Below are positions 14,387 to 22,710 of a DNA stretch of 23,915 nt, piece after piece (the first letter of the stretch is position 1; the number at the start of each line of letters is the position of its first letter). The DNA lies in contig DAIDJX010000011.1 in assembly GCA_027451165.1 (NCBI GenBank), positions 1 through 23,915 of the forward strand, read 5' to 3'. This DNA is from Prolixibacteraceae bacterium (GTDB taxonomy: Bacteria; Bacteroidota; Bacteroidia; Bacteroidales; Prolixibacteraceae). The notes beneath the pieces were generated by a model. The model had not been told where the DNA came from, searched no databases, and saw only the letters and a program-made list of their open reading frames with translations. The translations under genes and the position numbers were made by a program.

Positions 14387-15972
14387 TCCCAAAGATCAGT
14401 CTGGTACGATACAAATGGCAACAGGCGGGTGGTGTGCTGGCAACAGGCTTCATCCGGCACGAAGATACATTTGTAACCTTCAGGCAACTGGCTGACAGCC
14501 TGGATTCGAAGGCAAGTTATTTTGCTGATTTTAAGGAAATTGCCAGTCAGGTGAACGGACAATTTTCCCTGATTGCTGAAAAGAACGGGGAAGTTTGGAT
14601 CAGCTGCTGTCAAACCTGGAGTTTTCCCCTTTTTTACCATTTTTCTTCTACCGGATTGTGGATCAGCGATGATCCCCGTGAAATATTGGACAGGATGGGG
14701 AAGCCGGCATTAAAAAAGGAAATCCTTCCCTATTTTCTGAATTTTGGCGTCACTCCCGGTTCAGAGACACTGGTTGAAGAAATACAGCAGGTCCGACCCG
14801 GCGAAGTGATCTGTTTTTCATTGAAAAGCAAAGAAAAAGAACACTTTCTGCCAGATCGCGGAATGGATAAAATTTCCCTCCAATCGGATGATGAGACTTA
14901 TGCTCAGCTGCATAAGGTATTCGTAAAATATTCCGGTTTCCTAAATGGGAAAAAGGTATTGGTTCCGCTGACGGGTGGTTATGATTCACGCTTAATTGCC
15001 TGTATGCTGAAAGAAGCAGGACATAATAATGTATTGTGTGCCACCTGGGGTCGGTCGGGGAATTCCGAAACTGACACCGCAGAAAAGGTCGCTAAAACGC
15101 TGGGATTTCCCTGGGTTTTTGTTCCGACTGATGAACAGGTGAAGCCCGGTTTTTGGAATGAGGCACTTTTTAAGCGTTACATCGACTGGTCGGGACATTT
15201 TTCATCGATGCCCTACCTTCAGGATTATTTTGCCATTCACTTTTTAATTGAATCAGGGCTGATCGATGAAGACACGGTGGCACTCCCTGGTCATCCGGGC
15301 GATTTTCTCCGGGGATCGCACCTGTACAGCGATCTGCCGGAACAAAATAAAGGTGAAGTAATTGACAGTATCATTGACAACTTCGGAACCTCACTACCCC
15401 TGACCAAAACCGAAAGAACCATTGTCAGGGATTTAATTGCTGCCGGGTACTGTTCTGATGATCGTCTTATTAATCCGGTGGCAGCCTACGAGAGGTGGGA
15501 CATGGAAGAGCGGCAATGCAAATTCATCGGAAATTCGTCGCAGGTGTACTCTTTTTTCGGTATCAGCCAGGTAGTGCCATTGTTTGATAAAGAATTGCTC
15601 GATTACTTCCTAGCCCTGCCTTTTGAACAAAGGCTGGGAGCTTCCAAGTATAATAAAACAATTGAAAATATGGTATTTAAGCCCCTTGGATGTGATTTTA
15701 ACCTTAAGCCCGTGGGGGTTGCAATGAAAACGGGCAACAAATGGAAATCGTTCTTGTTGAAAATGCTGCCACTTCCATTAAAAGAATGGTATTATCCGGT
15801 GAAAGATGATGCTTTTTACCGGGAATTAACTGAGGCATTGATGGAGTCAGATTTCTCCAACCGATACAGAAAACCTTTTAAATCACACTATTACAACTGT
15901 TACCTAACGCAGTGGTACAAGTATTTTGTTGAAAATCAACTGCATCACACATTTTTGGAAAAGTCCAAATGA
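14377..15972 (+). CDS. Asparagine-synthase-like protein lacking the glutaminase cysteine
   Basis: A cytosolic protein of about 531 residues with the two-domain layout of AsnB-type enzymes. An N-terminal Ntn-like part (QVNGQFSLIAEKNGEVWISC; TGLWISDDPREIL; LVEEIQQVRPGEVICF) is followed by an ATP-pyrophosphatase domain with the loop VLVPLTGGYDSRL near residue 195-207 (canonical form LSGGLDSS). Real glutamine-hydrolysing enzymes expose Cys2 after Met removal; here neither possible start gives Cys2 (Met-Asp or Met-Leu). It probably uses ammonia, or adenylates and amidates a carboxyl group on a different substrate. The ATG at 14377 overlaps the flippase gene by 10 bases; the ATG at 14347 would overlap it by 40. 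Coupling to a flippase suggests amidation of a sugar acid or another modification of a surface glycan; this is inferred. Confidence 0.75.
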   Translation: MDIIPKISLVRYKWQQAGGVLATGFIRHEDTFVTFRQLADSLDSKASYFADFKEIASQVNGQFSLIAEKNGEVWISCCQTWSFPLFYHFSSTGLWISDDPREILDRMGKPALKKEILPYFLNFGVTPGSETLVEEIQQVRPGEVICFSLKSKEKEHFLPDRGMDKISLQSDDETYAQLHKVFVKYSGFLNGKKVLVPLTGGYDSRLIACMLKEAGHNNVLCATWGRSGNSETDTAEKVAKTLGFPWVFVPTDEQVKPGFWNEALFKRYIDWSGHFSSMPYLQDYFAIHFLIESGLIDEDTVALPGHPGDFLRGSHLYSDLPEQNKGEVIDSIIDNFGTSLPLTKTERTIVRDLIAAGYCSDDRLINPVAAYERWDMEERQCKFIGNSSQVYSFFGISQVVPLFDKELLDYFLALPFEQRLGASKYNKTIENMVFKPLGCDFNLKPVGVAMKTGNKWKSFLLKMLPLPLKEWYYPVKDDAFYRELTEALMESDFSNRYRKPFKSHYYNCYLTQWYKYFVENQLHHTFLEKSK

Positions 15973-15987
15973 AAATCCCTACCTTTG
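15954..15987 (+). promoter_or_regulatory. Promoter of the PerM-like gene
   Basis: TTTG (15954-15957) is followed after 22 bases by TACCTTTG (15980-15987), near the -33/-7 consensus. It overlaps the last codons and the stop of the asparagine-synthase-like gene. Because the TTG at 15985 lies within the -7 box, it is unlikely to be a start codon, which supports the ATG at 16006 for the next gene. Confidence 0.6.
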
Positions 15988-16005
15988 ACAAAAATCAGTG
16001 AAACA

Positions 16006-17151
16006 ATGTTCAACTTGAAAGGCCGAACCAAGAGTATCCTGCTGATTACCGGTGGTATTATCACTTTTTTTCTTTTCTGGTTTTTCAGCAACATTGTCTC
16101 CTACATTCTGCTCTCCCTGATCCTTTCCTTTATGGGGCGCCCCCTGATGAAGGTTTTTGACCGCATCCGTTTCCGGAAAATGAAAGTACCGAAATCCCTG
16201 GCAGCATTTATCACCCTGCTGACTTTGTGGTTGGTTTTCATCGGATGCTTCAGGTTCCTGGTACCTTTGCTGGTTAAGGAGTTTGAGACTTTCTCCTCCA
16301 TAGACTTCGGAAAAATCATGAATTCCCTCAAAGATCCGCTATCCCGGTTTTTTACTTTCTTCAGCCGTAAACCAGTGGAAATCACCGATACCACATTTAT
16401 AGATATTATTTCGGACCAGCTCAACAGCAAACTCAGTTTTTCTGATCTCCCCAACATGGTTAGTTTTATGGCCAATACCCTGATAGATCTTTTTATCGGC
16501 TTTTTCGCCGTTTCCTTTATCACATTTTTCTTTCTCCGGGAAGAAAAAATGTTCAGGGATGCTGTCTTGTTGCTGGTTCCCACGGAAATGGAAGCCAAGG
16601 TAAAAAAGATTCTTTCCACGATTTCTCTTCTTTTGCAGCGTTATTTCCTTGGAATCGCTCTTGAAATGCTGGTCGTAGGCACATTGTATGCTGTCGGGTT
16701 AACCATAGTCGGTATTGGGTTTAATCATGCCGTGATCATCTCGCTGTTCGCGGCTTTGTTTAACATCATTCCATACGTAGGCCCCTGGATGGGGGCAATG
16801 TTGGGAATGTTGGCAGGAATGGCCCTCAATGTTGACTTGGATTTTATGCAGCATACCCTGCCACTGATCGGATGGATGGGACTGGTTTTCCTGATCGTGA
16901 AAACCCTGGACGATATTCTGTTCCAGCCCCTGATCTATTCGAGCAGTGTCAAAGCCCATCCGCTCGAAATTTTTCTCATCATTTTAGCTGCCGGTAGTAT
17001 TGCCGGTATCAAGGGGATGATTTTAGCCATTCCTGTATATACCATTCTGCGTGTGATTGCCAAGGAATTCTTTGATAACCTGAAATTTGTCCGGAAGATT
17101 ACAGAAGACCTGGACAAATTTGAAAAGGAGGAAAACTCTTTTTCCCAGTGA
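16006..17151 (+). CDS. AI-2E/PerM family membrane transporter
   Basis: An inner-membrane protein of 381 residues of the PerM/YdiK/TqsA family. Members have been linked to export of signalling molecules or to sodium-proton exchange, but most are uncharacterised. Eight membrane segments fit: two close together at the N-terminus (ILLITGGIITFFLFWFF; YILLSLILSFMG), then a soluble stretch with DFGKIMNSLKDPLSRFF. Five or more follow, including FIGFFAVSFITFFFLREEKM and the family hallmark HAVIISLFAALFNIIPYVGP with MGAMLGMLAG. A final segment has DDILFQPLIYSSSVKAHPLE and IFLIILAAGSIAGIKGM. The C-terminus is charged. The ATG at 16006 is chosen because the TTG at 15985 falls in the -7 box. The substrate is unknown. 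Confidence 0.88.
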   Translation: MFNLKGRTKSILLITGGIITFFLFWFFSNIVSYILLSLILSFMGRPLMKVFDRIRFRKMKVPKSLAAFITLLTLWLVFIGCFRFLVPLLVKEFETFSSIDFGKIMNSLKDPLSRFFTFFSRKPVEITDTTFIDIISDQLNSKLSFSDLPNMVSFMANTLIDLFIGFFAVSFITFFFLREEKMFRDAVLLLVPTEMEAKVKKILSTISLLLQRYFLGIALEMLVVGTLYAVGLTIVGIGFNHAVIISLFAALFNIIPYVGPWMGAMLGMLAGMALNVDLDFMQHTLPLIGWMGLVFLIVKTLDDILFQPLIYSSSVKAHPLEIFLIILAAGSIAGIKGMILAIPVYTILRVIAKEFFDNLKFVRKITEDLDKFEKEENSFSQ

Positions 17152-17203
17152 TGGTGTAATTTTCTTGTAAATAACTTTACTTATAGCTACAAAAAAAATC
17201 AAT

Positions 17204-18139
17204 ATGAGTTACTTTTCAGTAAGCAACGTCAACAAAGTCTTTGAATCCACGCAGGCTCTGACCGATGTGAGCCTGAGTGTCAACAAGGGTTCCATATTCG
17301 GGCTGTTGGGCCCAAATGGAGCCGGGAAAACCACCTTGATCCGGATCATCAACCAGATAACCGCTCCCGATAGCGGTGAGGTATTCCTCGAAGGTCGCCG
17401 GATGACCTCTTCTGATGTCGAAAAAATCGGTTATTTACCGGAAGAAAGGGGTTTGTATAAAAAAATGAAGATCGGCGACCAGGCTATTTATCTTGCCCAA
17501 TTGAAGGGAATGAGTCGCCATTCGGCTATGAAAGCCCTTAAATTCTGGTTCGAAAAATTTGAAATTGCCGGATGGTGGGACAAAAAGGTAGAGGAGCTTT
17601 CCAAAGGTATGCAGCAGAAAGTGCAGTTCATCACTACCATTATCCATCAGCCCCAATTGCTGATTTTCGATGAACCGTTCACCGGTTTCGATCCTATAAA
17701 CGCCAACCTGATCAAGCAGGAAATTCTGGGGCTGCGGGACAATGGCGCCACCATTATTTTTTCCACCCACAACATGTCGACCGTCGAAGATCTGTGCGAC
17801 CATATCGCACTGATCAACAAATCGAGGAAAATTCTGGATGGCGCTGTCACTGAAGTGAAAGATAATTTCAAAACCAATATTTTCGAGTTGGACTATAAGG
17901 GAGATTATTCCAAAGTAGCCCAGGTACTGGGAAATTCCTTTACCATTCTGGAACATACCGAAAAAGGACTGTCGAACAGGATTAAAATTCTACACCTGAA
18001 CGGGAATGGCAGCAACGATGTGTTGCAATTGCTGATGCCGGTTGCTGAAATCAAGTCATTCCGGGAAGTAGTTCCCAGTATGAACGACATTTTTATACGG
18101 GTAGTGGAATCGTCAAATGAAAAAAACAACCAATTATGA
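17204..18139 (+). CDS. ABC exporter ATP-binding protein (NatA/CcmA-like)
   Basis: A cytosolic ATPase of 311 residues that powers the membrane subunit encoded next. Walker A is GPNGAGKT at 36-43, the Q-loop lies near residue 51, and the signature is LSKGMQQKVQ at 132-141 (a variant of LSGGQ, usual in this exporter group). Walker B is LLIFDEPFTGFDP from 152, and the switch His is in STHNMS. A C-terminal extension of about 90 residues, past AVTEVKDNFKTN, is of the DUF4162 type common in NatA-like proteins. The four bases ATGA join its stop to the start of the permease gene. The family exports sodium ions, drugs or other small solutes; the substrate is not evident. I find only a weak promoter-like stretch (TAACTTTA) upstream. 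Confidence 0.93.
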   Translation: MSYFSVSNVNKVFESTQALTDVSLSVNKGSIFGLLGPNGAGKTTLIRIINQITAPDSGEVFLEGRRMTSSDVEKIGYLPEERGLYKKMKIGDQAIYLAQLKGMSRHSAMKALKFWFEKFEIAGWWDKKVEELSKGMQQKVQFITTIIHQPQLLIFDEPFTGFDPINANLIKQEILGLRDNGATIIFSTHNMSTVEDLCDHIALINKSRKILDGAVTEVKDNFKTNIFELDYKGDYSKVAQVLGNSFTILEHTEKGLSNRIKILHLNGNGSNDVLQLLMPVAEIKSFREVVPSMNDIFIRVVESSNEKNNQL

Positions 18140-19479
18140 ATAAAACCTGGATTATTTTACGGCGGGAATACCTGACACGGGTACTTAAAAAATCTTTTAT
18201 TGTGACCACCCTGCTTGTTCCCCTTCTACTGGCAGCGATGATGGTCATTCCTGCATGGCTGGCTTCACGACAGGACAAAGAAGTCAGAAACATTGCTGTT
18301 TATGATGAAACTTCTCTCTTTTTGGGCCAGTTGGGCCAGGAGGGTTTCACTAAATATCAGTTTATTGAAAAGGAGAAATATGAGAAAATAAAAGCAAACC
18401 TGGAGGGCACCGAATACTATGCGCTGCTCTACATTCCGGGTAACATCCTGACCACCAACCGCGTGGAATTGTTTTCGCCTAAGCAACTACCCCTGGAGAT
18501 GGGTGAACAGATTGAAAGGAAACTCAGCCAGATTATAGAGACTGACAAAAGAAACAAAGTTGTACAGGAAGTCGGCGTTCCCGATCTGGAGCAAAAATTG
18601 GCAGCTACCAAAACCCGCATCCGGGTAAATACTTTACAGGTCACAGAAACCGGAGAACAGAAGAAAAGTTCTTCCGTGGTGGCCTTTATTGCCAGTTACG
18701 GTATGGGCTTCCTCATTTATTTCTTCGTCTTCATGTATGGCTCGCTGGTAATGCGCAGTGTGATGGAAGAGAAGAAAAACAGAATCGTGGAAGTGATCGT
18801 CTCTTCGGTGAAACCCTACCAACTGATGACGGGAAAAATTGTAGGAACGGCACTTGTGGGACTAACGCAGGTAGCCATCTGGGTTATTTTGATTTTTGGG
18901 GTTTTGACTGTCCTGCAAAGTTTTTTCACGCCGGAAACTGCCCAGCAAATGGGAAAAAGTATCATGGAAAGTCAGGGCCAGATGGCCCCGATGCAGCAAA
19001 ACATGCCGGTATCCCAGAACCAGATTTCAGAAGTTTTGGAGATGATCGGAACGCTGAACATCCCGCTGATCCTGTTTGGTTTTATCTTTTATTTTCTAAG
19101 CGGATACCTCCTTTACAGCTCACTTATGGGGGCTGTCGGGGCTGCTGTTGACAATGAAGAGGACACACAACAGCTGGTATTCCCGGTTACTTTCCCGCTG
19201 ATTCTCTCTATCATCCTTCTTTTTTCCATCTCCAAAAGTCCGGATGGTGCCATCGCTTTCTGGGCCTCCATCGTTCCTTTTACTGCACCGGTTTGCATGT
19301 TGGCCAGGCTGCCTTTCTCCCCGCCCATCTGGGAAGTAATCCTTTCCATGGTGCTGATGATCGTGACCACCATCGGGGCCATTTGGGTAGGCTCCAAAAT
19401 TTACAAAACCGGTATCCTTATGTACGGCAAAAAGGTTACGTTGAAGGAACTGGTAAAGTGGCTCAGGTATAAGGGGTAA
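18136..19479 (+). CDS. ABC-2 type exporter permease (NatB-like)
   Basis: The membrane partner of the preceding ATPase, 447 residues. It shows the NatB layout: one N-terminal membrane segment (about residues 20-40, SFIVTTLLVPLLLAAMMVIP), an extracytoplasmic domain of about 140 residues, and five or six C-terminal membrane segments from about residue 177. The segment MGFLIYFFVFMYGSLVMRSV is followed by the conserved cytoplasmic coupling stretch MEEKKNRIVEVIVSSVKPYQ, then LMTGKIVGTALVGLTQVAIW. A Met/Gln-rich external loop (about 270-300, with MAPMQQNMPVSQNQ) is conspicuous. It overlaps the ATPase gene by 4 bases, so both are made together. The substrate is unknown. Confidence 0.9.
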   Translation: MNKTWIILRREYLTRVLKKSFIVTTLLVPLLLAAMMVIPAWLASRQDKEVRNIAVYDETSLFLGQLGQEGFTKYQFIEKEKYEKIKANLEGTEYYALLYIPGNILTTNRVELFSPKQLPLEMGEQIERKLSQIIETDKRNKVVQEVGVPDLEQKLAATKTRIRVNTLQVTETGEQKKSSSVVAFIASYGMGFLIYFFVFMYGSLVMRSVMEEKKNRIVEVIVSSVKPYQLMTGKIVGTALVGLTQVAIWVILIFGVLTVLQSFFTPETAQQMGKSIMESQGQMAPMQQNMPVSQNQISEVLEMIGTLNIPLILFGFIFYFLSGYLLYSSLMGAVGAAVDNEEDTQQLVFPVTFPLILSIILLFSISKSPDGAIAFWASIVPFTAPVCMLARLPFSPPIWEVILSMVLMIVTTIGAIWVGSKIYKTGILMYGKKVTLKELVKWLRYKG

Positions 19480-19518
19480 ATTTGACTGACAGAATTTTCC
19501 GGTTTCTATAATTCCTGC

Positions 19519-19526
19519 TATTTTTG
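19519..19526 (+). promoter_or_regulatory. Probable -7 box for galE
   Basis: TATTTTTG is a perfect TAnnTTTG match ending 33 bases before the ATG at 19560. The sequence TTTT at 19495-19498 lies at the expected 20-base distance and could serve as a degenerate -33 element. The box overlaps the TTG at 19524, which argues against that codon as the start. Confidence 0.5.
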
Positions 19527-19559
19527 AGAGCTGATAAAGTATTTACTTTTTTACAGCTC

Positions 19560-20587
19560 ATGAAAAAAATACTGGTTACCGGAGGAACAGGTTTTATCGG
19601 TTCACATACGGTGGTGGAACTTCAGAATAATGGATTTGAAGTCATTATTGCTGACAATTTGTCGAACTCTTCAGAAGAGGTACTGGAAAATATCGTTAAA
19701 ATCACCGGCAGGGAGCCCATTTTTGAAAAGACAGACCTTGCTGATCCTGTTGCTACGGCTGGATTTTTTGATAAGCACACCGGTATTGATGGTGTAATCC
19801 ATTTTGCCGCGTCAAAAGCCGTTGGGGAATCGATGGAGAATCCACTTCTGTATTACCGGAACAACCTGGGATCGTTGATCAATGTCCTGGAAGGCATGAA
19901 AAAGCACCTCATCAGGGATGTTGTGTTCAGTTCTTCCTGCACGGTTTATGGTCAGCCGGATGAACTTCCCGTTACGGAAGCTTCACCGCTCAAGCAGGCC
20001 TGGTCGGCATACGGATCCACCAAACAGGTTGGTGAGGAGATATTGCGGTTTACCACAATGGCGCATCCCCTGAAAGCCATTGCGCTCCGTTATTTCAATC
20101 CGATCGGGGCTCATCCTTCCGCGCTGATTGGCGAACTTCCGCTTGGCGTTCCCAACAACCTTGCTCCATATATTACCCAGACCGGCATTGGGAAAAGAAA
20201 GTGCCTTAATGTTTACGGCAAAGACTATTCTACCCCTGATGGAACCGCCGTCCGGGATTATATCCATGTTGTTGATCTGGCCAAAGCCCATTGGTGGCCA
20301 TGAACAGGATGATCAACAGCTCCGGCAAATCATCATTTGAAGTATTCAACCTGGGAACCGGAAACGGATTCACCGTGCTGGAAGTCATTCATGCCTTTGA
20401 AAGGGTAAGCGGGGTGAAGCTGAATTACCAGTTTGTCGACCGCCGTCCGGGTGATACGGAAAAGGTATGGGCCGACACCCGGTTTGCCAACGAAGAACTT
20501 GGCTGGAAGGTTGAAAAATCTCTCGACGAAATGATGTTGTCAGCCTGGAACTGGGAAAAAGCGCTGGCAGCAAAAAAAAATAGTTGA
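19560..20587 (+). pseudogene. galE: UDP-glucose 4-epimerase gene with a single-base frameshift
   Basis: GalE interconverts UDP-glucose and UDP-galactose with bound NAD, supplying galactose for surface glycans. The first part (from ATG 19560) has the Rossmann motif GGTGFIGSH at residues 8-16, FSSSCTVYG with the catalytic Ser/Thr region, YGSTKQ with the catalytic Tyr-x3-Lys, and RYFNPIGAHPS. After VRDYIHVVDLAKAH the frame breaks: it reads WWP-stop at 20303, while the next frame continues VVAMNRMIN and FEVFNLGTGNGFTVLEVI to the normal C-terminus at 20587. Restoring one G after the CAT at 20289-20291 (CATGTGGTGGCC) repairs the family motif HVVAM exactly. The combined length is about 342 residues, normal for GalE. 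It is either a real inactivating deletion or a sequencing error, and the rest shows no decay. It ends 2 bases before rfbB. Confidence 0.85.
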
Positions 20588-20589
20588 CC

Positions 20590-21642
20590 ATGGAAAAAAT
20601 ATTAATCACCGGCGGCGCCGGTTTCATCGGTTCACATGTCGTACGGCTATTTGTGAAAAAATACCCTGAAACGGCCATCTTCAATCTCGATAAACTGACT
20701 TATGCCGGGAACCTGGCCAACCTGACGGATATAGAGCATCATCCCAATTACCACTTCATCAAGGGCGACATTGTGGATGAAGCATTTGTGATGGAGCTTT
20801 TTGAGAAACACCAGTTCGATGGAGTCATACACCTGGCGGCTGAATCACATGTCGATCGTTCCATCGCCAATCCCAAAGAGTTTATCCTGACCAACATTAT
20901 TGGAACGGTAAATTTATTAAATGCAGCGAGAAACTTCTGGAAAACTGATTACTCCGGAAAGCGGTTTTATCATATTTCTACCGATGAAGTGTATGGCTCG
21001 TTGGGTGACGAGGGGAAGTTTCTGGAAACCACCCCCTATGACCCCCGCAGCCCCTACTCTGCTTCCAAAGCCAGCTCCGACCACCTGGTCAGGGCTTACT
21101 ATCACACCTACGGACTTCCGGCGCTTATTTCCAACTGTTCCAACAACTACGGCCCCAACCAATTTCCGGAGAAGCTTATCCCACTGATCATCAATAATAT
21201 AAAACAAAGGAAACCATTGCCGGTTTATGGAAAGGGACTAAACATACGTGACTGGCTTTATGTTGAAGACCATGCCCGTGCCATCGACCTTATCTTTCAC
21301 AGGGGAGGCATTGGGGAAACATACAACATCGGTGGAAACAATGAACGTCAGAATATTGATATCGTGAAAACCTTGTGCCGGATCATGGATGAAAAACTGG
21401 GCAGGGAAGCCGGTGAAAGCGAACAACTCATAACCTATGTTACCGACCGGGCTGGTCATGATTTCCGCTATGCCATTGATGCCGGTAAATTGAAAAAAGA
21501 ACTTTTATGGACTCCGGAAGTCAAATTTGATGAAGGTTTTGAGCTTACCGTTAACTGGTACCTTAACAATCAAAAGTGGCTGGAAGAAGTTACTTCCGGT
21601 GATTATCAGGGCTATTATCAAAGAATGTATCTAAATAGATAA
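20590..21642 (+). CDS. rfbB: dTDP-glucose 4,6-dehydratase
   Basis: A cytosolic, NAD-dependent enzyme of 350 residues catalysing the second step of dTDP-rhamnose and other deoxysugar pathways: dTDP-glucose to dTDP-4-keto-6-deoxyglucose. It shows GGAGFIGSH near residue 8, LAAESHVDRSI near 81, the catalytic STDEVYGSLGD around 135, and YSASKASSDH with the active-site Tyr and Lys near 158. NYGPNQFPEKLIPLIINNI and the sugar-binding VYGKGLNIRDWLYVEDH near 214 follow. The ATG at 20590 is chosen; the TTG at 20584 would add only two residues and overlap the galE stop. It follows galE immediately, so they likely share a transcript. Other dTDP-rhamnose genes (rfbA, rfbC, rfbD) are not in the window. Confidence 0.95.
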   Translation: MEKILITGGAGFIGSHVVRLFVKKYPETAIFNLDKLTYAGNLANLTDIEHHPNYHFIKGDIVDEAFVMELFEKHQFDGVIHLAAESHVDRSIANPKEFILTNIIGTVNLLNAARNFWKTDYSGKRFYHISTDEVYGSLGDEGKFLETTPYDPRSPYSASKASSDHLVRAYYHTYGLPALISNCSNNYGPNQFPEKLIPLIINNIKQRKPLPVYGKGLNIRDWLYVEDHARAIDLIFHRGGIGETYNIGGNNERQNIDIVKTLCRIMDEKLGREAGESEQLITYVTDRAGHDFRYAIDAGKLKKELLWTPEVKFDEGFELTVNWYLNNQKWLEEVTSGDYQGYYQRMYLNR

Positions 21643-21692
21643 GTTAATATTTTCCCCATCTTGTTTTTTCCATGCAAATGTTTAAATTCGTT

Positions 21693-21712
21693 GCTTTAAC
21701 TCCGGTTAAAGC
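21693..21712. promoter_or_regulatory. Perfect 8-bp inverted repeat upstream of the Fe-S gene
   Basis: GCTTTAAC and GTTAAAGC are exact inverted repeats separated by TCCG, 50 bases upstream of the Fe-S protein ATG and 50 bases after the rfbB stop. A short T run (CTTTTTG) lies 7 bases downstream, so it may be a weak terminator of rfbB. The symmetric arms would also suit a dimeric regulator controlling the respiratory operon. Confidence 0.45.
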
Positions 21713-21762
21713 CGGAAGCTTTTTGCCTTAAACCAAATTCTGGAAATTCAAAATCTTACCTT

Positions 21763-22692
21763 ATGGAACATAATAAAACTAACCGAAGAAGCTTTCTAAA
21801 AGCGCTCGGGCTGGTAACGGGCGCTGCCGGATTTGCCGCCGGATCCGGTCTCCTGGCATCCTGTACACGGGTCTCAGGAGTGGTGGGCGGCAAAATCAAA
21901 CTGTTAACTTCCAGCGGAGAGCTGGTAGAAGTAGATGTGGCCAGTTTGTCACCATCCCAGATGCCATCTCTTTCTGAAAACCAGAAGAGAGGCCGGGAGG
22001 GTTTAAAAGGGAAAAGCTGGGTGCTGGTCGTGGACCTTTCCAAATGCAGAAATGCCCGCAAGTGCATGGATGCCTGCCAGAAACACCATCAGCTCAGGCC
22101 GGAACAACATCACCTGAATGTGTTGCAGATGAAAACGACCGACCACACCGAACCTTACTACATGCCGAAACACTGTCAGCATTGCGATAATCCGCCATGT
22201 ACCAAGGTTTGTCCGGTCAATGCCACCTTCAAACGCCAGGATGGCATTGTTCTTATCGATAACGAACGGTGCATCGGGTGCCGTTTCTGTATTGCTGCAT
22301 GCCCCTATTCAGCCCGCGTATTTAACTGGAATGATCCGCGTGATGCAGAAAAATATGAAGGAGTTACCTACAACATAGAAGCCAATGTGCCTCAGAAAAA
22401 AGGTACGATTTCCAAATGCCTGTTTTCGGCTGACCGGTTGAGGGATGGAAAACTGCCCACCTGCGTATCTGCCTGCCCGAATGGAACTTACTGGTTTGGC
22501 GACCGCAATGAGGATGCTGTCACCAACGGAACCACCAAAGAAACCGCGAGTTTCAGCAAATTGATCCGTGACAACGGCGGCTATACGCTGATGGAAGAAC
22601 TGGGTACCAAACCCCGTGTATATTACCTGCCACCCAAGAACAGGACTTTCCCCTTTCAGGGTGATTTGATCGAAAACAGTCATGATTCCTAA
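21763..22692 (+). CDS. Tat-exported Fe-S electron-transfer subunit (HybA/NrfC/DsrO-like)
   Basis: A 309-residue periplasmic electron-transfer protein. The N-terminus has a twin-arginine motif (NRRSFLK, Arg8-Arg9), a hydrophobic stretch and LLASC with Cys34 in a lipobox-like position, so it may be a Tat-exported lipoprotein. Two complete ferredoxin-type motifs are present: C138-C141-C146-C150 and C170-C173-C176-C180. Two more are incomplete. The first motif has C95, C101 and C105 but Ala98 in place of the second Cys. The last has C219, C234 and C238 but Ser222 in place of the second Cys. In this family the first and last motifs jointly bind two clusters, so both would have three Cys ligands. 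It is followed after 18 bases by an NrfD-like gene, its expected membrane partner. The catalytic partner is outside the window. Confidence 0.88.
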   Translation: MEHNKTNRRSFLKALGLVTGAAGFAAGSGLLASCTRVSGVVGGKIKLLTSSGELVEVDVASLSPSQMPSLSENQKRGREGLKGKSWVLVVDLSKCRNARKCMDACQKHHQLRPEQHHLNVLQMKTTDHTEPYYMPKHCQHCDNPPCTKVCPVNATFKRQDGIVLIDNERCIGCRFCIAACPYSARVFNWNDPRDAEKYEGVTYNIEANVPQKKGTISKCLFSADRLRDGKLPTCVSACPNGTYWFGDRNEDAVTNGTTKETASFSKLIRDNGGYTLMEELGTKPRVYYLPPKNRTFPFQGDLIENSHDS

Positions 22693-22710
22693 CCTAAAAA
22701 ACCTGACAAG

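Noticed and set aside
15985..16005. TTG start for the PerM-like gene
   Set aside because: The TTG is part of the -7 box TACCTTTG, so transcription would start downstream of it.
17172..17179. TAACTTTA as promoter of the ABC exporter genes
   Set aside because: It lacks the final G of TAnnTTTG and has no -33 element; too weak to list as a feature.
19524..19559. TTG start for galE
   Set aside because: It overlaps the -7 box TATTTTTG, and the Rossmann strand begins right after the ATG at 19560.
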